Below are positions 1 through 7,194 of a stretch of DNA of 37,689 nucleotides, piece after piece. Source of the stretch: Rikenellaceae bacterium (GTDB taxonomy: Bacteria; Bacteroidota; Bacteroidia; Bacteroidales; Rikenellaceae); assembly GCA_015059945.1 (NCBI GenBank), contig SUZJ01000011.1, positions 1-37,689 of the forward strand. Reading direction: 5' to 3'. Within the stretch, counting starts at the first letter, position 1. Each line of letters begins with the position of its first letter. A model generated the notes under the pieces. That model made no database searches. It was not told where the DNA came from and saw only the letters and a list, made by a program, of their open reading frames with translations. Position numbers and translations under genes: made by a program.

Positions 1-119
<119 letters not shown>

Positions 120-191
120 TAAAAAAATTAAAATGTATTGTTAGAGTCCTGACTACTTCTTTATCCTATTTAAGGAATTGAATTGAACTTG

Positions 192-288
192 CGAAGTCAT
201 TTAAGACTTCGTGCTTTCTGCATTCTTTTTCTCTCAATTAAACCAATAAATCAAAGAACCTTTTTTGGTACCTCACCTTTCGGCGAGG
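192..288 (-). other. 16S rRNA leader with two hairpins
   Basis: Between the rRNA promoters and the 16S 5' end is an AT-rich leader of about 200 nt. It contains a perfect 7-bp inverted repeat at 192-211 (CGAAGTC, six-base loop, GACTTCG) and a second stem at 271-288 (CCTCACC / GGCGAGG, one mismatch). Leader stems of this kind often take part in rRNA processing or antitermination. No specific factor site was recognised. Confidence 0.45.
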
Positions 289-329
289 CGCTAAAAAAAT
301 CGCCGCATTTTCTGAGGCGAACGTGGGGA

Positions 330-361
330 CAAAGGTAAAACCTTTTTTCTTATCCACCAAA
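330..361 (-). promoter_or_regulatory. rRNA operon promoter, proximal copy
   Basis: On the minus strand there is a -33 TTTG (358-361), a 20-nt spacer and a -7 box TACCTTTG (330-337). This matches the Bacteroidetes primary sigma (SigABfr) consensus TTTG-N19/20-TAnnTTTG. AT-rich sequence lies upstream, as expected for an UP-like element of an rRNA promoter. It lies about 210 nt before the 16S 5' end. Confidence 0.75.
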
Positions 362-432
362 TTTTTTAGAACTTTTGTTGCTTTTGATTCTCCACTCAAC
401 CTTGCGGCCTCGTTTTGTCTCATTTGCGGATG

Positions 433-463
433 CAAAGGTAGCGACTTTTTTGAAACCACCAAA
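433..463 (-). promoter_or_regulatory. rRNA operon promoter, distal copy
   Basis: On the minus strand a -33 TTTG (460-463) is followed by exactly 19 nt and then a -7 box TACCTTTG (433-440), a full match to the Bacteroidetes consensus. It is a second copy about 100 nt upstream of the proximal promoter. The two share the neighbouring string CCACCAAAT followed by a T-run (plus strand), so the pair looks like a partial duplication. Confidence 0.75.
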
Positions 464-658
464 TCTTTTTTGAAAAATTTTACACATTTTTTCGCACTTT
501 TTTCTTTTGGCACTGATTTTGACCACTTTACATTTTCACTTTTTTCACCGCTCCTTCCACCCCTGCAAGGCTCGGGGCTCTTATATATAATATATATAGG
601 TATAACCTGCCAGAGCCGAGTTTTTGGGCAAACGTGCTTACCTTTCGGACAAAATAAC

Positions 659-666
659 TATCTTTG
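659..666 (+). promoter_or_regulatory. -7 box upstream of first DUF819 gene
   Basis: TATCTTTG matches the Bacteroidetes -7 consensus TAnnTTTG and lies 29 nt before the ATG at 696. No convincing -33 TTTG at standard spacing was found. Confidence 0.55.
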
Positions 667-695
667 TGGGCCACAACTAACACAAACTAACACTA

Positions 696-1886
696 ATGAT
701 AGCTAAAATTCTTATCGTTCTATTCTACCTGCTGGCCCCTGCGCTTGTGCTGTGGAGCTGTCGCAAGGTGAAATTTCTTAACAAGGTTGGCCCAGTGCTG
801 ACTCTCTACATACTGGGTGTAGTGATTGCAAACCTGCACATCGTGCCCGAAGATTGCAAGGCCATACAGAAGACTCTGCAAGATGTGATGATTCCTCTGG
901 CCATTCCAATGATGTTGTTCGGTTGCAACTTCAAGAATTTCAAGGCGGGTGTTACCGTCAGGGCGTTTGTTATTGGTGTCGTATCGGTGGCGCTGATGGT
1001 TGTGGGCGGCTACCTGCTGCTGGGCAGCCACCTTGGCACAAGTGGTGCAACCATTGGTGCAACTCTGTCGGGCCAGTACACCGGTGGTGCAGGTAACTTT
1101 GCGGCGGTGAACATTATGCTCGGAGAGCAGGGCCTCAAGGGCGAGATGTTTGCACTGGTGAGCACCTGTAACCTGATTGTGTCGTTCTTCTACCTGATGT
1201 TCCTGATGGGTGGCGGTGTGACGATTGCCCGTCGGGTGGTACACGGCAAAGGCTTCAAGGCCTACAACGATGCCATCAATGCCGAGGAGTATGTAAACGA
1301 AAACCCCTACAAAGATTTTGGCAAGAAGAAGAGCATCATCCAGCTGCTAAAAGTTTTTGGCGCTGCTGTGGTTGTGGCCGTAGCGTCGCTGCTTGTGAGC
1401 AACCTCTTCAAGAGTGGGACCACGATGTACAACCTGCTGGGTGGCGACTACTCGCTGGCGGTGCTGATTTTGGTACTGACCACCATCAGCCTGCTGCTTA
1501 CGGGCTTCAAGGAGGTGCGCACGTGGGACAAGAGCTTCGATGCGGGTATGTACCTGATTTATATTTTCTGCTTGGCAATGGCAATGCTGGCCGACCTGTC
1601 GCAGCTCGACTGGAAGTTGGGCTTGTGGGTGATTGTCTACCAGACCATCATAGTCTTTGGCTCGCTCGCACTGGCCGTTCTGTTGGCTCGCCCATTCAAG
1701 GTGGATGCCGATAGCGCCGTTATCACCTCGGACACACTGGTCAATTCGCCCCTGTGTGTGCCTATGATTGCCGCCACAATGAAGAACAAAAATGCCATTA
1801 TGGTAGGTATCACCAATGGCTTGGCGGGCTATGCTGTGGGCAACTACTTGGGCTACCTGATATACCAACTGCTCTGCCTGCTCTAA
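696..1886 (+). CDS. DUF819 family integral membrane protein (copy 1)
   Basis: This 396-residue polytopic membrane protein belongs to the DUF819 (YjcL-like) family, a group of putative carriers with no established substrate. The N-terminus is a hydrophobic helix (FYLLAPALVLWSC). Further hydrophobic segments follow on both sides of a cytoplasmic-looking charged loop at about residues 180-215, which contains NPYKDFGKKKSIIQ. Two Gly-rich segments (SGQYTGGAGNFAA near 130 and a glycine-rich C-terminal helix) resemble the re-entrant regions of secondary transporters. The next gene is a close paralogue with the same loop and the same N-terminal pattern, which supports the chosen start. A strong terminator separates the two genes, so they probably have separate promoters. 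Family assignment is from recognition of the sequence; transport function is inferred. Confidence 0.88.
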   Translation: MIAKILIVLFYLLAPALVLWSCRKVKFLNKVGPVLTLYILGVVIANLHIVPEDCKAIQKTLQDVMIPLAIPMMLFGCNFKNFKAGVTVRAFVIGVVSVALMVVGGYLLLGSHLGTSGATIGATLSGQYTGGAGNFAAVNIMLGEQGLKGEMFALVSTCNLIVSFFYLMFLMGGGVTIARRVVHGKGFKAYNDAINAEEYVNENPYKDFGKKKSIIQLLKVFGAAVVVAVASLLVSNLFKSGTTMYNLLGGDYSLAVLILVLTTISLLLTGFKEVRTWDKSFDAGMYLIYIFCLAMAMLADLSQLDWKLGLWVIVYQTIIVFGSLALAVLLARPFKVDADSAVITSDTLVNSPLCVPMIAATMKNKNAIMVGITNGLAGYAVGNYLGYLIYQLLCLL

Positions 1887-1914
1887 ACGAGCAAAACGAA
1901 TAGTAAAATGTGCT

Positions 1915-1952
1915 GTGAGCGCCCCTAAACCGCAAGGGGTGCTCACTTTTTT
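1915..1952 (+). terminator. Rho-independent terminator after DUF819 copy 1
   Basis: A 12-bp stem GTGAGCGCCCCT / AGGGGTGCTCAC (one G-T wobble) with an 8-nt loop is followed directly by TTTTTT. Confidence 0.88.
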
Positions 1953-1984
1953 GTGCAAAAAAGTGCGATTTTGCCAAAAATGAT

Positions 1985-1992
1985 TATATTTG
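1985..1992 (+). promoter_or_regulatory. -7 box upstream of second DUF819 gene
   Basis: TATATTTG matches TAnnTTTG and lies 33 nt before the ATG at 2026, immediately after the preceding terminator. This supports independent transcription of the second paralogue. Confidence 0.55.
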
Positions 1993-2025
1993 ACCTGCCA
2001 CACACGCAACTAAAATATCAAAATT

Positions 2026-3186
2026 ATGATTGGAACAATTCTACTGCTTTTGTTCTACCTGCTGTCGCCTGCGTTGGTATTGTGGGCTTGCAACAGGTCG
2101 AAGATTCTAAACAAAATCGGCCCCGTATTGTTGCTCTACATTTTGGGCTTCATTGTGGCTAACCTCAACCTCATTCCCGCAGAGTATCTCAAACTGCAAA
2201 ACACCATTTCGACTGTGGCCATCCCATTGGCACTGCCGATGATGCTATACAGCTGTGACTTCAAGAAGTTCTCGGTTAAGACCTCGTTGAAGAGTACTGT
2301 GCTGGGCGTCATTGCGGTAGTGATAGCCGTATTGATTGGTTTTGCAGCTTTCGGCAGCAAGATTGGCCCCGAGGCCGCGACCATTGGCGGAGCGCTGGCG
2401 GGCAAGTGTACGGGTGGTACCCCCAACTTGGCTGCACTAAAAGTTATGCTCGGTATGAGCAACGAGACCTTCATCCTGCTCAACTCTTTTGATATGATTA
2501 TCTGCTTTGTCTACCTGGTATTCATTATGACTGTGGGTATCAAGTGGAGCCGCAAGTGGTTGGGACGTGGCCGATATGCCACCACCGAGCAGGAGGTGAG
2601 CGTAGAGGAGCTGACAGTAAAGAACCCCTACAAAGACTTTGGCAAGGGCAAGAGCATCATTCAACTGCTGAAAGTGCTGCTGCTGACATTGGTAATCGTG
2701 GCTGCCGCTTTTGGCGTAGCTACTCTGGCCAAGCGCTACGACGAGAACATCTTTACCGCAGTGCTGATTTTGACCATCACCACCTTGGCCCTGCTCTTCT
2801 CGATGTGGAAAGAGGTCAAGAGTTGGGACAAGAGCTACGATGCAGGTATGTATCTGATATACATCTTCTCGATAGTAGTTGCATCGATGGCCAACCTGCG
2901 CTCGATTGACTTCGAGGGCACCCTGTTTATCGTGCTGTGGCAGATTACCATTGTTTTTGGCTCGCTGCTGCTGACTATGTTGCTGGCCAAGATTTTCAAG
3001 GTCGATGCCGACACCACCATCATCACCAGCAACACCCTCATCAACTCGCCCATCTTTGTACCTATGATTGCCGCATCGATGAAAAACCGCGACATCGTAA
3101 TCGTGGGTGTAACCATCGGTCTGGTGGGCTACGCACTGGGCAACTATCTGGGCTTCGGCATCTATCACCTGCTGAGGCTGTTGTAA
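2026..3186 (+). CDS. DUF819 family integral membrane protein (copy 2)
   Basis: This 386-residue paralogue of the preceding gene has the same layout: an N-terminal helix FYLLSPALVLWAC, a Gly-rich segment AGKCTGGTPNLAA near residue 130, a charged loop with NPYKDFGKGKSIIQLLK, and a C-terminal glycine-rich helix. Substitutions are spread along the whole protein, so this is an old duplication rather than a recent copy. The stop codon is 31 nt before the following outer-membrane gene with no terminator between them, so the two are probably co-transcribed. The substrate is unknown. The protein is predicted to sit in the inner membrane. Confidence 0.88.
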   Translation: MIGTILLLLFYLLSPALVLWACNRSKILNKIGPVLLLYILGFIVANLNLIPAEYLKLQNTISTVAIPLALPMMLYSCDFKKFSVKTSLKSTVLGVIAVVIAVLIGFAAFGSKIGPEAATIGGALAGKCTGGTPNLAALKVMLGMSNETFILLNSFDMIICFVYLVFIMTVGIKWSRKWLGRGRYATTEQEVSVEELTVKNPYKDFGKGKSIIQLLKVLLLTLVIVAAAFGVATLAKRYDENIFTAVLILTITTLALLFSMWKEVKSWDKSYDAGMYLIYIFSIVVASMANLRSIDFEGTLFIVLWQITIVFGSLLLTMLLAKIFKVDADTTIITSNTLINSPIFVPMIAASMKNRDIVIVGVTIGLVGYALGNYLGFGIYHLLRLL

Positions 3187-3217
3187 AAACTTACGAATAT
3201 AACAAGGTATAAAATAT

Positions 3218-4480
3218 ATGAAGAGAACGGTTATTTTGACTCTGGTGTGCGCAATGGTTGCACTCGGAGCAAGCGCACAAAAGAAAGAGCAAATCAAAAC
3301 GGGCTGGAACTTGGGCCCCCTGCCCGCAGTGAGCTACAATAGCGACTTGGGCTTCCAGTATGGCGCCCTGTGCGACTTCTTCTACTTTGGCGACGGTAGC
3401 ACCTACCCCCAGTATCTGCACAAGTTCAACGTAGAGCTCTCGCACTACACCAAAGGCGAAACCATTGCCCACGTATTTTATGATTCTAAGTATCTGATTC
3501 CGGGTATGCGCCTGACCGCCGCTGTGTCGTATCTCGACTCGGCAATGTCGCCCTTCTACGGCTTCAACGGCTACGCCTCGCCACTCAACTATGACCTGAC
3601 GAAGAACAGCCCCTTCTACTATATGGACCGCACAATGTTGCGCGGTATTGCCGACTTGCAGGGTAAAATCAGCGACCGCCTGACCTGGATGGGTGGCCTG
3701 ACCTTCTGGAACGTAACTACCGGCAATGTCGAGCTCGACAAGTACAAAGGCCAAGAGTCGCTCTATGCGCTCTACCGCTTTGCAGGCCTTATCGACGACA
3801 ACGAGGTTGCAGGTACCCACCTGGAGCTCAAAGGTGGTCTGGTCTACGACACCCGCGATATGGAGGCAGCCCCCACCCGCGGCTACTGCGCCGAGGTTGT
3901 GGCAAGCTACTCGCCAGCACTATTTGGCGATGCCGAGTCGTATGGTCGCATTATGGCCACTTGGCGCCAGTTCTTCCCCCTGGTGGGCGACAAAGTGGTG
4001 CTGGGCTACCGCGTAAACTGGCAGCAGACCTTTGGCAACACCCCATTCTACTTGCAGCAGACCATCACCCCACTCTACTTGCGTCAGATTAAGAACGAGG
4101 GCTTGGGTGGCAAAAACTCGCTGCGTGGTATCTACCAGGGCCGTATCTTGGCCGACGGCTACGCTTGGGCCAACGTCGAGGCGCGCATCAAACTCGTTTC
4201 GTTCCGCTTCATCAACCAGAACTGGTACATAGCCACCAACCCCTTTGTCGATATGGGTATCATCACCAAACCCCACGAGTTCGACAAGCAGACTACCGAC
4301 CTGAGCAAGTTGGCAGGGCTCTACACCGGCGAGGGCTGGGGCGGTGTTCACGCCAGTGCCGGCTTAGGCTTGAAGATTGTGATGAACCACAACTTCATCA
4401 TCTCGTGCGAGTATGGCAAACCCTTCGACAAACGCGACGGCAAGGGCGGTATCAACATCGGTACCAACTATATTTTCTAA
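3218..4480 (+). CDS. POTRA-less Omp85/BamA-type outer-membrane barrel protein
   Basis: This 420-residue protein starts with a clear Sec signal peptide (cleavage near GASA/QKK). The rest alternates like a beta barrel and ends in aromatic-rich NIGTNYIF, as expected for an outer-membrane beta-signal. A motif SLRGIYQGRI near residue 305 resembles the (V/L)RGY/F loop-6 motif of Omp85 (bacterial surface antigen D15) proteins, and the strand pairs around it fit that family. There is no room for POTRA domains: the barrel begins almost directly after the signal peptide. It therefore resembles stand-alone Omp85 barrels, not BamA or TamA. It probably shares a transcript with DUF819 copy 2. It could also be an unrelated barrel that resembles Omp85; function is unknown. 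Confidence 0.78.
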   Translation: MKRTVILTLVCAMVALGASAQKKEQIKTGWNLGPLPAVSYNSDLGFQYGALCDFFYFGDGSTYPQYLHKFNVELSHYTKGETIAHVFYDSKYLIPGMRLTAAVSYLDSAMSPFYGFNGYASPLNYDLTKNSPFYYMDRTMLRGIADLQGKISDRLTWMGGLTFWNVTTGNVELDKYKGQESLYALYRFAGLIDDNEVAGTHLELKGGLVYDTRDMEAAPTRGYCAEVVASYSPALFGDAESYGRIMATWRQFFPLVGDKVVLGYRVNWQQTFGNTPFYLQQTITPLYLRQIKNEGLGGKNSLRGIYQGRILADGYAWANVEARIKLVSFRFINQNWYIATNPFVDMGIITKPHEFDKQTTDLSKLAGLYTGEGWGGVHASAGLGLKIVMNHNFIISCEYGKPFDKRDGKGGINIGTNYIF

Positions 4481-4488
4481 CCGAAAAT

Positions 4489-4509
4489 GTCTAACGTCGA
4501 AAGTCTAAC
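4489..4509 (+). repeat. Intergenic heptamer repeat, site 1
   Basis: Three units of seven bases in tandem: GTCTAAC, GTCGAAA, GTCTAAC. The same heptamer occurs in tandem at 5944-5964 and, on the other strand, at 30115-30131. It lies just after the stop codon of the barrel gene and before the terminator. Confidence 0.7.
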
Positions 4510-4528
4510 CGACCTATTTACAAAATAG

Positions 4529-4566
4529 AATAAGGCGAGCAGTTTTGTGCTGCTCGCCTTATTTTT
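4529..4566. terminator. Bidirectional terminator between convergent genes
   Basis: A 14-bp perfect stem AATAAGGCGAGCAG / CTGCTCGCCTTATT with a 7-nt loop is followed by a T-run on the plus strand. The permease gene converges from the right, so this probably ends both transcripts. Confidence 0.88.
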
Positions 4567-4584
4567 ATCATCAACCCACCGCAA

Positions 4585-5847
4585 TTATTCGACCTTTAAC
4601 GTAAATCCCAGCGGTTCGAGGGCCTCGCGCAGTTGGGCATCGCTGGCTACGCCCACAATAGTAGTGCGACCACTCGGCATCTCAATCTCTACCCTTTCGA
4701 CACCCTCAATGGCCATCAGCGCACGCTCGGCATTGGCCTTGCAGTGGTTGCAGCGCAACCCCTCGATGGTCACAACTCGCTCGGCAGGGGCGTTGGTTTT
4801 AGCCTCGCAATGTCCGCCACACTCGCAGTGGTGGTCGTGTCCCTTATGGCTGTGGCGCATAAGCAGGGCATTGACCAGCAGCAGTAGCAACACCACAGTG
4901 CAGACTACACCCAGCCACGACATCTCCTCGTGGCAGCTGCTTGTGGCCACAATCTTGGCCGTAAACCACTCGCGAGGCAGCAGGTAGTCGATGCCCAGTC
5001 CGAAGGCCACCGCACCAACAATGATGCTCGCCAGGTAGACCACCAGAGTCCTACGCCCCAGTACCTTGCCCACAACCATCACCGAGGCTGCACTTGCCGC
5101 AGGTCCCGCCATAAGCATCACCAGAGCCGCACCAGGCGAGAGCCCTTTGAGTATGAGTGCCACAGCGATAGGAATCGAGCCCGTAGCACAAATATACATA
5201 GGAATAGCCACCACCAACACCGCCAGCATACCCAGCAGGGGGTTGTCGCTAAAAACGTCAAAGAATCCGTCGGGCAGCAGCAGGGTTATGAGCCCCGCAA
5301 TCACCAAGCCCACAAACAGTGTTTTGCCAATATCTTGCATCATATCCACATAGGCGTAGCGCAGGGCCTCGACACACTTGGCCCAGAAGCCCTTGGGCAC
5401 AGCGTGCGACTGCTCCTCGGCCGAAGTTGCCACTACACCGTCGTCATCGCCCTTGCCTGAGCCAAAGCGATTGACCATAGCTCCGCCAAAGAGGGCCGTA
5501 ACCAGTGCCGCAAGGGGGCGCACCAGTGCAAAGGGCAAGCCCATAAGCGAGTAGGTGGCAATAATCGAATCGACACCCGTCTGGGGCGTGGCTATCAGAA
5601 ACGACACCGTAGCGCCTTTCGAGGCTCCCTGCTTGCGCAACGACATTGCCGTAGGTATCACTCCGCACGAGCAGAGGGGCAGAGGTATGCCCAGCAGGGT
5701 GGCGTACAACACCGAGCGGAACGAGCGGCCACCCAGATAGCGGCCATAGAGCCCCTGGGGCACAAATGCGTGCAACACCCCCGCCAGACCGAAGCCGAGC
5801 AGCAGATAGGGTGCCATTTGGCTTATAAGATGCAGTATTTCCATCAT
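4585..5847 (-). CDS. SO_0444-type metal efflux permease with C-terminal HMA domain
   Basis: This is a polytopic permease of the ArsP_1/DUF318 superfamily, here the subgroup annotated as SO_0444-type Cu/Zn efflux transporters. The hallmark PLPLCSCGVIP lies near residue 65, with paired hydrophobic blocks before and after a soluble loop at about 140-165. After the last membrane helix comes a His/Cys-rich linker (HSHKGHDHHCECGGHCEA). An HMA domain follows with GLRCNHCKANAERA, in which the CxxC metal site is intact. The tail probably delivers or senses a soft or transition metal. I chose the ATG at 5847 (MMEILH) because the -7 box at 5894-5901 leaves only about 12 nt of leader for the alternative start at 5874 (nine residues longer). 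The exact metal is not known. Confidence 0.87.
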   Translation of the reverse strand: MMEILHLISQMAPYLLLGFGLAGVLHAFVPQGLYGRYLGGRSFRSVLYATLLGIPLPLCSCGVIPTAMSLRKQGASKGATVSFLIATPQTGVDSIIATYSLMGLPFALVRPLAALVTALFGGAMVNRFGSGKGDDDGVVATSAEEQSHAVPKGFWAKCVEALRYAYVDMMQDIGKTLFVGLVIAGLITLLLPDGFFDVFSDNPLLGMLAVLVVAIPMYICATGSIPIAVALILKGLSPGAALVMLMAGPAASAASVMVVGKVLGRRTLVVYLASIIVGAVAFGLGIDYLLPREWFTAKIVATSSCHEEMSWLGVVCTVVLLLLLVNALLMRHSHKGHDHHCECGGHCEAKTNAPAERVVTIEGLRCNHCKANAERALMAIEGVERVEIEMPSGRTTIVGVASDAQLREALEPLGFTLKVE

Positions 5848-5893
5848 ATCGTTTTGTGGTATTTGGTTACACATATAGTTTGGTAACTGCCCA

Positions 5894-5901
5894 CAAAGAT
5901 A
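5894..5901 (-). promoter_or_regulatory. -7 box for the metal permease
   Basis: On the minus strand TATCTTTG matches the Bacteroidetes -7 box. Transcription should begin about 5-7 nt downstream, near 5888. No -33 element at ideal spacing is evident. Confidence 0.55.
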
Positions 5902-5943
5902 GCGCCCATTTTGTGCAACCCAGTTGCAAATAGGTGGAGGGAT

Positions 5944-5964
5944 GTCTAACGTCTAACGTCAGAC
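5944..5964 (+). repeat. Intergenic heptamer repeat, site 2
   Basis: Tandem GTCTAAC GTCTAAC followed by GTCAGAC, again with a seven-base period. The first 17 bases are identical, in reverse complement, to 30115-30131. The end (GTC...GAC) makes the element partly palindromic. Confidence 0.7.
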
Positions 5965-6006
5965 ACAAAAAACGCAAATAATTAGGCGAGTACAAGGCGC
6001 ACAAGA

Positions 6007-6051
6007 AAACGCCCTCCGCAGTTTACTTTGACGTAAATGAGGAGGGCGTTT
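6007..6051 (-). terminator. Terminator downstream of ilvE
   Basis: An 11-bp perfect stem AAACGCCCTCC / GGAGGGCGTTT encloses a smaller inverted repeat (TTTAC / GTAAA). On the minus strand the stem runs into a T-rich stretch. It lies 44 nt after the ilvE stop. Confidence 0.8.
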
Positions 6052-6094
6052 ATCGCAGTGCAACGCAGTAATCGCCAATTACTTTGCGTTTTTT

Positions 6095-7114
6095 TTAGCA
6101 GGAGATAACCTTAGTCCAGCCGTGAACATCCTCCGCACGACCGTACTGAATATCCTGCAACAAGGTGTAGAGCTTAACACTCCAAGGGCCAGCCTCGGTG
6201 CCATACTCGTAGTACTGCTGGGTCAGAGGATCATAAATGCGACCTACGGGCGAGATAACTGCCGCAGTACCGCAAGCACCGGTCTCCTCGAAGGTAGCCA
6301 GCTCCTCAACGGGGATGGAGCGGTTCTCAACCTTCAAGCCCAAGTCCTCGGCCAAGGTGCGCAGCGACATATTGGTAATCGAAGGCAGCACCGAGTGCGA
6401 GTCGGGAGTCACATACTTACCCTCCTTGATGCCAAAGAAGTTGGCAGCACCAAACTCGTCGATATACTTCTTCTCGCTGGGGTCCAGATAGAGGCAGTTT
6501 GCAAAGCCGGCCTCGTGAGCACGCGAGCCCGAGCCGATACTTGCTGCATAGTTACCACCCACCTTGGTGTGACCAGTACCGTGAGGAGCAGCCCTGTCAT
6601 ACAAGCGCTCCAAAGTAACGGTAATAGGTTTGAAACCCTCTTTGAAGTAGGGGCCTACGGGGGTTACGAATACTACAAAGGTGTACTCGTTAGACTCCTT
6701 AACACCCACCTGTGCGCCAGTACCAATCAGCAATGGGCGCAAGTAGAGCGAAGCACCTGTGCCATAGGGGGGAATGTACTCGGCATTGGCTTGGATAGCC
6801 TTAACACACATCTGCTCGAAGAGCTCGATGCTGGGCACCTGCATACGCAGATACTCGCCCGAGTTCTGCATACGTTTGGCATTCTCCTCCAAGCGGAAGA
6901 TACGCACCTTGCCATCTACGCCACGGAAGGCTTTCAGGCCCTCGAACACCTCTTGGCCATAGTGCAAGCAGGTAGCTGCCATATGGATAGGCAGATACTC
7001 GCTGTCAGAAACTTCAATCTCGCCCCAAGCGCCATCTTTCCATACGCAGCGGACGTTGTAGTCGGTCTTAACATAGCTAAAACCAAGCTCTTGCCATTTA
7101 ATGTCTTTCATCAC
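6095..7114 (-). CDS. ilvE: Branched-chain amino acid aminotransferase
   Basis: This 339-residue class IV PLP aminotransferase catalyses the last step of Leu, Ile and Val synthesis (and the first step of their breakdown), using glutamate/2-oxoglutarate. The sequence shows HYGQEVFEGLKAFRG near residue 55, the PLP-lysine context HTKVGGNYA near 185, and the phosphate-binding ETGACGTAAVISPVG near 285. Length and order match the IlvE type II group. The start MMKDIKWQEL is usual for the family; the second Met could also be used. metG lies 80 nt upstream on the same strand without an obvious terminator, so read-through is possible. Confidence 0.95.
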   Translation of the reverse strand: MMKDIKWQELGFSYVKTDYNVRCVWKDGAWGEIEVSDSEYLPIHMAATCLHYGQEVFEGLKAFRGVDGKVRIFRLEENAKRMQNSGEYLRMQVPSIELFEQMCVKAIQANAEYIPPYGTGASLYLRPLLIGTGAQVGVKESNEYTFVVFVTPVGPYFKEGFKPITVTLERLYDRAAPHGTGHTKVGGNYAASIGSGSRAHEAGFANCLYLDPSEKKYIDEFGAANFFGIKEGKYVTPDSHSVLPSITNMSLRTLAEDLGLKVENRSIPVEELATFEETGACGTAAVISPVGRIYDPLTQQYYEYGTEAGPWSVKLYTLLQDIQYGRAEDVHGWTKVISC

Positions 7115-7194
7115 TTAAATAGTTTTAAGGTTTTTGTGGAAATTTATGTTTTTGGTTAATTTTTTCCGTTCAGTCTACCATCTCCTTTGCAACA

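Noticed and set aside
323-706. A 127-codon plus-strand frame over the rRNA promoter region
   Set aside because: Phe-rich translation from AT-rich promoter DNA. It covers both rRNA promoters and overlaps the DUF819 start.
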